Source of the DNA: an uncultured Chromatiaceae bacterium
Lineage (GTDB): Bacteria; Pseudomonadota; Gammaproteobacteria; Tenderiales; Tenderiaceae
DNA: 36,044 nt
Assembly (NCBI GenBank): GCA_945787785.1
Contig: CALZIO010000003.1
Location: forward strand, 1-36,044
Direction: 5' to 3'
In this document: one piece after another, positions 9,377-15,987 of the stretch
Layout: the number at the start of each line of letters is the position of its first letter
Position numbering within the stretch: the first letter of the stretch is position 1
Translations under genes and position numbers: made by a program
Notes under the pieces: generated by a model
The model's database searches: none
What the model was told of the DNA's origin: nothing
Seen by the model: only the letters and a program-made list of their open reading frames with translations

Positions 9377-9859
9377 CTAATGGTGCTGGTGATGGTCGTC
9401 GTGATCCATCTTCGTCCCATCTGGGCTGTCATCCTGCACCTTTGCCTCCACCATCAATTCTTCGCCATTGCTGAAGATCAGTTTGATATGGGCGCTGTCA
9501 CCCTTTTTTAAGGGGGCATGTGGATCCATTAACATTAGGTGGTATCCACCTGGCTCAAATTTTAGTTCTTGGTGGCCCTCGAGAATAAGTGGCTCAACTT
9601 TTTTCATATGCGCCATACCATTATGATGAACCGTTTGGTGAATTTCGACACTATGAAATTGTTTGCTGCTGACACTTTTAAGCGTGACCGTTTCGTGGCT
9701 ATGATTGCTAAGTTGTAAGTAGCCCGCCATGACGCTGACATTAGGAGGGGCGCTACGAATCCAGGGTTCCTTGATTTCAATCGCTGTTTCAGCGGCGACG
9801 ATGGCCTGGTTGGTGCAAATAAAGATCAAAAATGCACTGTAGAGAAGCTTTTTAAGCAT
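9377..9859 (-). CDS. PCu(A)C-type periplasmic copper chaperone
   Basis: This family binds Cu(I) in the periplasm and delivers it to the CuA or CuB site of cytochrome oxidase, often with a Sco partner. The 160-residue protein has a signal peptide (hydrophobic 5-21). It carries the exact copper motif H-x10-M-x21-H-x-M, at H74, M85, H107 and M109. It ends in an extra His/Asp-rich tail (MDHDDHHQHH), which may be a second metal-binding site. The gene lies two bases after the Sco gene, so both are almost certainly one operon transcribed from near 10490. Confidence 0.93.
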   Translation of the reverse strand: MLKKLLYSAFLIFICTNQAIVAAETAIEIKEPWIRSAPPNVSVMAGYLQLSNHSHETVTLKSVSSKQFHSVEIHQTVHHNGMAHMKKVEPLILEGHQELKFEPGGYHLMLMDPHAPLKKGDSAHIKLIFSNGEELMVEAKVQDDSPDGTKMDHDDHHQHH

Positions 9860-9861
9860 GT

Positions 9862-10488
9862 TTAGTTTCCATAATAGTCACGGATTTGGTTAACGGCATC
9901 AACAACTTTGTCGACAGTGTGAGGTGGTAAAATATGGGCTCGTAATCGCCCCTTAGGATCGACGACAAGGATGGCGGCATAATGATTGACGATGTAGCTG
10001 CCCGCTTCGATGTCACCCTCGTAATCGTAAATAACACCCACTGTTTCGCTTAACAAGTCTATATCTGCTTTATCTCCTGTTAAACCAATAAAATCCGCAT
10101 TGAAAAAACTCACATATTGCTTGAGTTTTTCCGCGCTGTCACGATTTGGGTCCACCGTGACAAATACATAGTTTATTGGCTCTTGCGGCAGTTTCTTAGC
10201 AACCTGGTTCATGGTCATTAGCGTTGTTGGACAGACATCCGGGCAGTTAGTGTAGCCAAAAAACATTAAATTCCAGCTGCCTTTTAACGATGAGGTCGGA
10301 AAAGCGTTGTTGTGCTGGTCTGTCAGTGTAATTGATGGCAGTGGAATAGCCGGTGACATAACAGGAATTCCCATGCTGCTATCAAATTCGAGTGGTGTCG
10401 GTTCAGTTTGTTCCAGGAAGGAAACAGTGATGATGACGCCGAAAAGAATGGCGAGTGCTATTAGGGGAATCTTGAATCGACTAATCAT
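9862..10488 (-). CDS. Sco1/SenC family copper chaperone/thiol oxidoreductase
   Basis: Sco proteins are membrane-anchored thioredoxin-like proteins that help assemble the copper centres of cytochrome c oxidase. The 208-residue protein has one N-terminal membrane anchor (about 7-25). The copper/redox motif CPDVC (C82 and C86) sits in FFGYTNCPDVCPTTL, and the conserved histidine is H169 in NHYAAILVVDPKG. All three copper ligands are present. It is the first gene of the operon with the PCu(A)C protein. No cytochrome oxidase gene lies nearby, so the targets are elsewhere in the genome. Confidence 0.94.
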   Translation of the reverse strand: MISRFKIPLIALAILFGVIITVSFLEQTEPTPLEFDSSMGIPVMSPAIPLPSITLTDQHNNAFPTSSLKGSWNLMFFGYTNCPDVCPTTLMTMNQVAKKLPQEPINYVFVTVDPNRDSAEKLKQYVSFFNADFIGLTGDKADIDLLSETVGVIYDYEGDIEAGSYIVNHYAAILVVDPKGRLRAHILPPHTVDKVVDAVNQIRDYYGN

Positions 10489-10502
10489 GATGTCAGTTTA
10501 TC

Positions 10503-10541
10503 ATGCTGCTGTGTCGCGCCCAATGAACCCTACAGCAGCAT
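10503..10541. promoter_or_regulatory. Perfect 10-bp inverted repeat upstream of Sco gene
   Basis: ATGCTGCTGT (10503-10512) and ACAGCAGCAT (10532-10541) are perfect reverse complements separated by 19 bases. The pair lies just upstream of the minus-strand Sco start, where it could be an operator or a hairpin in the mRNA leader. I do not recognise it as a known binding site. Confidence 0.5.
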
Positions 10542-10554
10542 TTTGTAAAAATTT

Positions 10555-10584
10555 TTGCCAATTTTTAATACTTAAGAATAAATA
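10555..10584 (+). promoter_or_regulatory. Candidate promoter towards the H1/HU-like gene
   Basis: TTGCCA (10555-10560) and TAAATA (10579-10584) are separated by 18 bases in a very AT-rich stretch that may also act as an UP element. It would produce a long leader of over 150 bases before the H1/HU-like gene, containing the small ORF at 10664-10729. This is a consensus match only. Confidence 0.3.
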
Positions 10585-10663
10585 TTTTCAATTTTATGCC
10601 CTAAATATAGTGATTTTTTTAAAAATGAGTGGTAAAAGAGTAACTGCGGAGGGGGTTTGTTTT

Positions 10664-10729
10664 ATGGAAAATGTTCTTAGGACGAATCCTTTAGTACTAC
10701 GAACAGTTTATATAGTAATTTTAGCTTAA
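10664..10729 (+). CDS. Possible 21-residue small protein or leader peptide
   Basis: This short frame begins with ATG eight bases after an unusually strong Shine-Dalgarno sequence, GGAGGGGG at 10648-10655. It encodes MENVLRTNPLVLRTVYIVIL plus a final alanine, with a hydrophobic C-terminal half that could associate with a membrane. It ends 30 bases before the H1/HU-like gene. I do not recognise it. It could be a real small protein, a leader peptide that tunes the next gene, or chance. The ribosome binding site is the main argument. An overlapping in-frame ATG at 10625 has no such site. Confidence 0.35.
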   Translation: MENVLRTNPLVLRTVYIVILA

Positions 10730-10759
10730 CCTTGACAACCAAAGGGGCGGAACAAAACT

Positions 10760-11218
10760 ATGAAAAGGACAGTAAAAAAGAAGGCAGCGGCAAAGAAAAA
10801 AGTAGCGAAGAAAAAAGTCGCTACTAAGAAGACGGTAACCAAAAAGAAAACAGTAGCTAAAAAGAAAGTCGCAAAGAAAGCGGCGGCACCAGCTGCTAAA
10901 CCGATTGCTAGGGCGAAGAAGGCTTTCAACAAAACTGAGCTGTTGAACACCATTTCGGAAAGAGCAGACGTTGCTAAAAAAGATGTAGCTGCCGTGCTGG
11001 ATCAGCTGAGTGATGTAATTGAAGCGCATGTTAAAAAAGGTGCAGTTGGCGCGTTCAATCTGCCAGGTCTGCTGAAGGTCAAGACCATTCGCAAGCCAGC
11101 GACCAAGGCGCGTAAAGGCATTAATCCATTTACTGGTGAAGAAACGGTATTCAAGGCAAAGCCTGCACGTACTGTGGTTAAAGTTCTGCCATTGAAAAAA
11201 TTGAAAGAGATGGTCTAA
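10760..11218 (+). CDS. Histone H1-like/HU-like fusion nucleoid protein
   Basis: This is a two-part DNA-binding protein of 152 residues. Residues 1-55 form a lysine-rich, H1-like tail with 23 lysines in irregular KKKVA-type repeats, expected to be disordered and to coat DNA. Residues about 55-152 match the HU/IHF (DNABII) fold: FNKTELLNTISERADVAKK at the start, then GAFNLPGLLKVKTIRKP, the arm segment INPFTGEETVFKAKPA and the final helix LPLKKLKEM. The DNA-arm region is longer and more basic than in ordinary HU. Similar tailed HU proteins are known in Xanthomonas-like and other proteobacteria. It is a single-gene unit closed by a strong terminator. Confidence 0.88.
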   Translation: MKRTVKKKAAAKKKVAKKKVATKKTVTKKKTVAKKKVAKKAAAPAAKPIARAKKAFNKTELLNTISERADVAKKDVAAVLDQLSDVIEAHVKKGAVGAFNLPGLLKVKTIRKPATKARKGINPFTGEETVFKAKPARTVVKVLPLKKLKEMV

Positions 11219-11244
11219 TAAATCAATATCTTTCTGTTTTTAAA

Positions 11245-11277
11245 GAAAAAACCCGGCCTTGGCGCCGGGTTTTTTTG
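11245..11277. terminator. Bidirectional intrinsic terminator
   Basis: The stem AAAAAACCCGGC / GCCGGGTTTTTT has a short CTTGGC loop and T-runs on both strands. It separates the H1/HU-like gene (plus) from slt (minus), which converge here. Confidence 0.92.
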
Positions 11278-11294
11278 TTTTGGTTGCGAAGCTT

Positions 11295-13268
11295 TTATAG
11301 GGCGGGAGTAGCAGCTGGTTGGATGGCTGGCATGCGTTTTTTAAGGGGGGTAATCGGCTGTTGCATCCGTTCATCATAAATAGCGCTAAACGCCAGCACC
11401 TGTTTTAAATAGTTTCTTGTTTCTTTGAATGGCACATTCTCTATCCAGCGGTCAGGTGAGAGTTCTTCATCTTTTGGTAACCAGCTTTTTACCCGCTGGC
11501 TGCCGGCATTGTAAGCTGCGGTGGCAAGCACCGTATTATCATTAAAGCGATCCATTACTTTGCGTAAATAGCTAATTCCGAATTCAATGTTTGTATCAAC
11601 ATCTAGCAGCTGAGTTTTACTTTTCAGCTGGGTATTCAGGTCGCGGGCAATTAACTTGCCGGTGCTGGGCATGATCTGCATCAACCCCATTGCACCCTTA
11701 GGTGAGCGGGCATCTGAGGCGAAGGCACTTTCCTGCCGGATTACCGCGTATGCCCAGGAAGGATCTACTTGTCGTTTATTGGCGTTGAGCTTGATCTGGT
11801 CGCGATGTGCCAGTGGAAAGCGAATTTCAATGTCATTGTAGTATCTTGCCTGGCCCAGGCTGTGTATGGCCCGGGCATGCCAACCCCAGTTATGTGTAAC
11901 TTGGGCTACTTTCTGTTTGTCAGTGTTGTCCAGGTGTTTGATTGTGTTGTACCACTCACGGCGGGCATAAAACGTGTCATTCATTAAATAGAACTCCCGT
12001 GTGCGCTTCATTCCCGGTAGATTCGCAACCTGGAGCAGCTCCTGTTCACTGAAATCGAGTGGTTTATGTTCAAAAGCATAGGGTGCATCAATACGGTCAG
12101 CGGCCAAAAAACCATAATAATCCCGCGAATTGGCAAGTTGTTTGTAGATGGTATCTGCACGATTGGGTTTGCCAGTCTGCTCATAGGCCCGGGCTAACCA
12201 ATAACGCCAGCGCATGGTTTGCTGCTCTTGTTGTGGAAGTTTGTGATACCAAAAAATGACATCTTCCCACTCGTCACGGTTAATGGCTGTAAGTATGCGC
12301 CATTCGCGTACCTGTTTATTGTCATCATTAATGCTGCTGAGCCAATGCATTGCCTCAGGAGAATGTTTACGAGCTAATCTTAGCGCCAGATAAGTCTCGG
12401 TCTCTATAAATTCCGCTTCGCTAAAAGCGTATTTCATCACTAGCTTGTCCCAGGCCTCAGCCGCTTTGGACGGGTTGCTACGTGCCATGCGGCGTACACC
12501 ATGGGCGAGGATCGTTCTGGCAATAGGCGTATCCTGCTTCAGGCGTGAGTTGTTAAACATTCGATCCGGGTAGCGATGAATTTCACGCCATAGCTGGGAC
12601 CAGTCACGCAGATCCTTATCCAGATAGCGTTCCAGATATCTGGCCAGATAAACCTGGCCATCGTTCATGGCCAGGACGGTGCGCTGCCAGGCCAGTTGTT
12701 CGGTTAAATACCCTGCTTCCCGCCACACAGAGAATAGTGGGTCGCAGGCCCTGGCTTGTGATCGCCCGACCAGCCAGAGTTTCTCTACACCTTCCAGTGC
12801 TGCAGCTTTGTCACCCGTTTTATATAAAGCGCGGCGGTAGTAACACTGCAATTCAGTCTTTTGGCTACCGTTGTAATACTGCACGAAAAGTTGCCAGCGG
12901 CCTTGCTGTGCCAGTTTTTTTAACCAGTGAGATTGAAGACGGCCGGATAAATGCAAATCAGGATAGCGGGTAAGGAAGTTATCGATTTCGACACTGGAGA
13001 CCGTGCTTAGATTTCGATTTAGGTCCCAATACTCCAGGTAGGGGTAAAGCGGGTAGTCCTGCAAACCCTTGGCCAGTTGTTTATAACGGGTTCGCTGATC
13101 CTGTTTAATGGCATTGCGGGCTGCGATGAAATCGGCCCGTTTTTGAACCAGTTGAGGAGAATTAGCTCGACTGGATACACTTGTCGATATGGTTGTGTTG
13201 GCAGTAGCATGAGTCACCAACAGAAGTTGAGTACAAATCAATGCGCCGATGCTTAGAAGTGTCTTCAT
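11295..13268 (-). CDS. slt: Soluble lytic murein transglycosylase Slt (GH23)
   Basis: Slt cleaves the beta-1,4 bond of peptidoglycan with formation of 1,6-anhydro-MurNAc, acting in the periplasm on glycan strands. From the ATG at 13268 the precursor is 657 residues (E. coli Slt70 is about 645) and begins with a signal peptide, MKTLLSIGALICTQLLLV. A longer frame to 13316 would place 16 charged residues before the signal peptide, so it is rejected. Residues about 40-480 form the helical U/L superhelix. The C-terminal lysozyme-like domain carries the catalytic glutamate E513 in YAVIRQESAF, followed by SPKGAMGLMQIMPSTG and the AAYNAGSQRVKSW motif. It is divergently transcribed from the DUF523 gene. 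Confidence 0.94.
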   Translation of the reverse strand: MKTLLSIGALICTQLLLVTHATANTTISTSVSSRANSPQLVQKRADFIAARNAIKQDQRTRYKQLAKGLQDYPLYPYLEYWDLNRNLSTVSSVEIDNFLTRYPDLHLSGRLQSHWLKKLAQQGRWQLFVQYYNGSQKTELQCYYRRALYKTGDKAAALEGVEKLWLVGRSQARACDPLFSVWREAGYLTEQLAWQRTVLAMNDGQVYLARYLERYLDKDLRDWSQLWREIHRYPDRMFNNSRLKQDTPIARTILAHGVRRMARSNPSKAAEAWDKLVMKYAFSEAEFIETETYLALRLARKHSPEAMHWLSSINDDNKQVREWRILTAINRDEWEDVIFWYHKLPQQEQQTMRWRYWLARAYEQTGKPNRADTIYKQLANSRDYYGFLAADRIDAPYAFEHKPLDFSEQELLQVANLPGMKRTREFYLMNDTFYARREWYNTIKHLDNTDKQKVAQVTHNWGWHARAIHSLGQARYYNDIEIRFPLAHRDQIKLNANKRQVDPSWAYAVIRQESAFASDARSPKGAMGLMQIMPSTGKLIARDLNTQLKSKTQLLDVDTNIEFGISYLRKVMDRFNDNTVLATAAYNAGSQRVKSWLPKDEELSPDRWIENVPFKETRNYLKQVLAFSAIYDERMQQPITPLKKRMPAIQPAATPAL

Positions 13269-13354
13269 GAAAAGACTTCTTCGGTCAACCTCAATCATTC
13301 TTAATCTAGTTAGCAATTGGATACGACATTAACAATCTAAAATGCCTCAAAGAT

Positions 13355-14326
13355 ATGAGTCTTTCACACAATTGTAGTCCAGCTCAACAAAAATATTTGC
13401 CTTTACGTGTAGCGGTCAGTGCCTGCCTGGTGGGACAAGCGGTGCGTTATGACGGTGGCCACAAACAACACGGCTTTGTAAGTAGTGTCTTGGGACCGTT
13501 GGTTGAGCTTGTACCAGTTTGCCCGGAAGTGGAGATTGGCCTGGGTGTGCCGCGGCCACCTATTCATGTGGTTGAAAATGGAAGGCAGCTGAAGGCAATA
13601 GGTGTGGAGGATCCGGCGCTTGATGTTACCGAGAGGCTCAATCGGTTTGGCGCGTCGACGGCAAAACGGCTGAAAACAATTGATGGCTATATTTTCAAGG
13701 CGAGATCCCCCAGCTGTGGCGTGAAAAGTACGCCAATCAGTACAAAGCAGGGAAAAAACAGAAAAGGGGCAGGGCTATTTGCCGCTCAAATCATGGAACG
13801 CTTGCCGCTTTTGCCCATTGTGGAAGAGCTTGGTCTGGAAACTAAAGACCAGCAAATCAACTTTATCCAACGACTAGAGGCCCACCAGCGTTTGCGTGTG
13901 TGCATGGAGCAACGGCCTGGGAGTAAGCAGCTACTGGATTTTTATCAGCAGAATCGTTTGACTCTGATGGCTCACGGAGCGGCGGGTTTGCGTCAATTTG
14001 AGCACTGGCTTGCCTCTCTACCTAGTGGTGGCAGGCTTAATAGCGATCAACGCCAGCAGTATGGCGGCCGTTTTATGCGTCAAATTGGCAAGCAGGCGAG
14101 CCAGCGTCGTCATGTGGTCGTTTTGCGCCACATCGCGGCTCGTATGCGCCAACAGCTGGATAACATTCAATATCAACAATTATTACAGCTGATTGATGAA
14201 TATGACGCAGAAAAACTAAGCCTGGCCAGTATCACAGCAGAATTCCAGTCTTTGTCACAAACCGACTCCCAAGCGTGGCTGACACATCAGAGTTATTTAC
14301 AGGAGAGTCTTGTTTTCAAGTTATGA
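13355..14326 (+). CDS. DUF523 (TudS-like) and DUF1722 fusion protein
   Basis: This 323-residue protein joins two families. The N-terminal DUF523 part (about 17-160) includes the three conserved cysteines that bind a [4Fe-4S] cluster in thiouracil desulfurase TudS: C24 in SACLVG, C56 in VCPEVEIGLGVPR and C121 in ARSPSCGVKST. The DUF1722 (YbgA) part covers about 190-312 (LTLMAHGAAGLRQFEHWL, GGRFMRQIGKQASQRR). The role of DUF1722 is unknown. TudS enzymes remove sulfur from 2-thiouracil, which suggests a part in thio-base or tRNA-derived sulfur salvage here, but the fusion could have another substrate. Its neighbours slt and nhaD give no functional clue. Only 86 bases separate it from the divergent slt start. 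Confidence 0.85.
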   Translation: MSLSHNCSPAQQKYLPLRVAVSACLVGQAVRYDGGHKQHGFVSSVLGPLVELVPVCPEVEIGLGVPRPPIHVVENGRQLKAIGVEDPALDVTERLNRFGASTAKRLKTIDGYIFKARSPSCGVKSTPISTKQGKNRKGAGLFAAQIMERLPLLPIVEELGLETKDQQINFIQRLEAHQRLRVCMEQRPGSKQLLDFYQQNRLTLMAHGAAGLRQFEHWLASLPSGGRLNSDQRQQYGGRFMRQIGKQASQRRHVVVLRHIAARMRQQLDNIQYQQLLQLIDEYDAEKLSLASITAEFQSLSQTDSQAWLTHQSYLQESLVFKL

Positions 14327-14339
14327 CAGGGGCCAGTAA

Positions 14340-14377
14340 AAGAAAAACCCCCATATTCAAAGTAAATACGGGGGTTG
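14340..14377 (-). terminator. Intrinsic terminator of nhaD
   Basis: Read on the minus strand, AACCCCCGTATT pairs with AATATGGGGGTT around a short loop and runs into TTTTTCTTTT. It ends nhaD. On the plus strand the T-run is poor (TTGCTT), so termination of the DUF523 gene there is less certain. Confidence 0.85.
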
Positions 14378-14402
14378 CTTAAGTGGATCTTTTGGGGTGA
14401 TT

Positions 14403-15869
14403 CTAAATAGAGCCACCATTTACGAGAAAATGTACCCAGATACTGGCTGCGTAGCCCAGCGCAATTGCCCAGGTCCATTTCAGATGGGAAAAAAAAGTAT
14501 ACATGCCGCGCGCCTGTCCCATCAGGGCAACACCGGCGGCGGAGCCAATTGAAAGCATGGAGCCGCCCACACCGGCCGTAAGCGTTACCAATAACCATTG
14601 GCCGTGAGACATGTCGGGATTCATGGTTAATACGGCAAACATCACCGGAATGTTGTCGACAATGGCCGAGAGAATGCCAACCAGTATATTTGCCCAGGTG
14701 GGGCCGAGACCGACATACATTGACTCAGACAACATGGCCAGATAACCAATCGTGCCAAGGCCACCAACGCACAGAATGACGCCGTAAAAGAACATCAGGG
14801 TATCCCACTCCACCCGCTTCAGACTGACGAAAATATCAAAGGGTTTATTACGAGGTTTATAAAGTCTTAGAAGATTTTCAGCATCGGTCTCCAGCGTCAG
14901 GCTTGCCACTTCAGGACCATACGTCGCTTCAGAGGAATTTTTTTCAAATTGCTTTATGCGATAACCATAAAGTTTAAGTAATCCCAGCCCGGTCATCATG
15001 CCGAGGACAGGCGGAAGATGAAGAAAATTGTGGCTGCTGACTGCCATCATGATGGTGACTAAAAACAGGCCAAGCACTACAAAACCACCTTTTTTGACAT
15101 GAACCTCTTCCTTCAATGCTTGAGGTGCACCTTTGGGTACGGCAAACGACATGATGATAGCCGGAATAACCCAGTTGACGATGGATGGAATCACCAAGGC
15201 AAAAAACTCTTGAAACTGGACTATCCCTTTTTGCCACACCATCAGGGTGGTGATGTCGCCAAAAGGGCTGAATGCGCCACCGGCATTGGCGGCAACAACT
15301 ATGTTGATACAGGCGATACTGATAAATTTGATATTGCCAGCGCCTACAGCGATGGCAACGGCCGCCATCAATAGGGCGGTAGTGAGGTTATCAGCGATTG
15401 GTGAAATCACAAATGCCAGCAAGCCGGTCAGCCAGAAAATGGTGCGCAGGGAAAAACCGGAAGAGATCAGCCAGGCCCGCAGGGCGGCAAACATGTTACG
15501 CTCATCGAGGGTGTTGATATAGGTCATGGCGGCCAGCAGGAATAGCATCAACTCAGCATATTCAAGCAGATTGTGACGCAGTGCGATCGAGGCAGTTTCA
15601 TGATCACCATGAGAGGCGTAGGCAAAGCCTACCAGTGCCCAGATGATACCTGCGGCTACCATAACTGGTTTGGATTTGCGCAGATGCAGGAACTCTTCGC
15701 CAATCACTAATATGTAGGCAATAACGAAGATGATTAGCGCGATAATACCATAATTGGTGGCGGTCAGATCCAGCATTTCACCCGACCCGGCACTCGCCCA
15801 GCTGGTCATGGGCAGACATGTTAGCAATGTAAAAAACAGACCCCTGAGGGCAAAAGAAATTCCGAACAT
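14403..15869 (-). CDS. nhaD: NhaD-type Na+/H+ antiporter
   Basis: NhaD exchanges external protons for cytoplasmic Na+ or Li+ across the inner membrane and is common in marine, haloalkaliphilic and intracellular bacteria. The 488-residue protein has an N-terminal hydrophobic, signal-like segment and about a dozen membrane helices. Conserved intramembrane motifs include SPIADNLTTALLM and NAGGAFSPFGDITTLMVWQ, plus SAIVDNIPVMFAVLTM near the C-terminus. The ATG at 15869 is chosen over a TTG two codons earlier because AGGA stands seven bases upstream. It is a single gene with its own terminator. Its presence suggests sodium stress or a sodium cycle (inference). Confidence 0.93.
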   Translation of the reverse strand: MFGISFALRGLFFTLLTCLPMTSWASAGSGEMLDLTATNYGIIALIIFVIAYILVIGEEFLHLRKSKPVMVAAGIIWALVGFAYASHGDHETASIALRHNLLEYAELMLFLLAAMTYINTLDERNMFAALRAWLISSGFSLRTIFWLTGLLAFVISPIADNLTTALLMAAVAIAVGAGNIKFISIACINIVVAANAGGAFSPFGDITTLMVWQKGIVQFQEFFALVIPSIVNWVIPAIIMSFAVPKGAPQALKEEVHVKKGGFVVLGLFLVTIMMAVSSHNFLHLPPVLGMMTGLGLLKLYGYRIKQFEKNSSEATYGPEVASLTLETDAENLLRLYKPRNKPFDIFVSLKRVEWDTLMFFYGVILCVGGLGTIGYLAMLSESMYVGLGPTWANILVGILSAIVDNIPVMFAVLTMNPDMSHGQWLLVTLTAGVGGSMLSIGSAAGVALMGQARGMYTFFSHLKWTWAIALGYAASIWVHFLVNGGSI

Positions 15870-15987
15870 CTGCAAATCCTGGTTATGAAAAGTTATTCTT
15901 AAGGGTGGTAGTTTATTTTAAGGCCATGGATTTTCCCATGTTCACTAATAAGGGTCAAAAGCTGTTTTGATAACCGGATATTAAAGC

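Noticed and set aside
10307-10729. A 140-codon plus-strand frame across the Sco start
   Set aside because: Its first part is antisense to the well-supported Sco gene and it crosses an AT-rich non-coding gap. Only its last 21 codons, with their own strong ribosome binding site, are kept as a candidate.
10760-10925. Lysine-codon repeats as a tandem DNA repeat
   Set aside because: The AAG/AAA-rich periodicity is explained by the H1-like protein tail and lacks exact repeated units.
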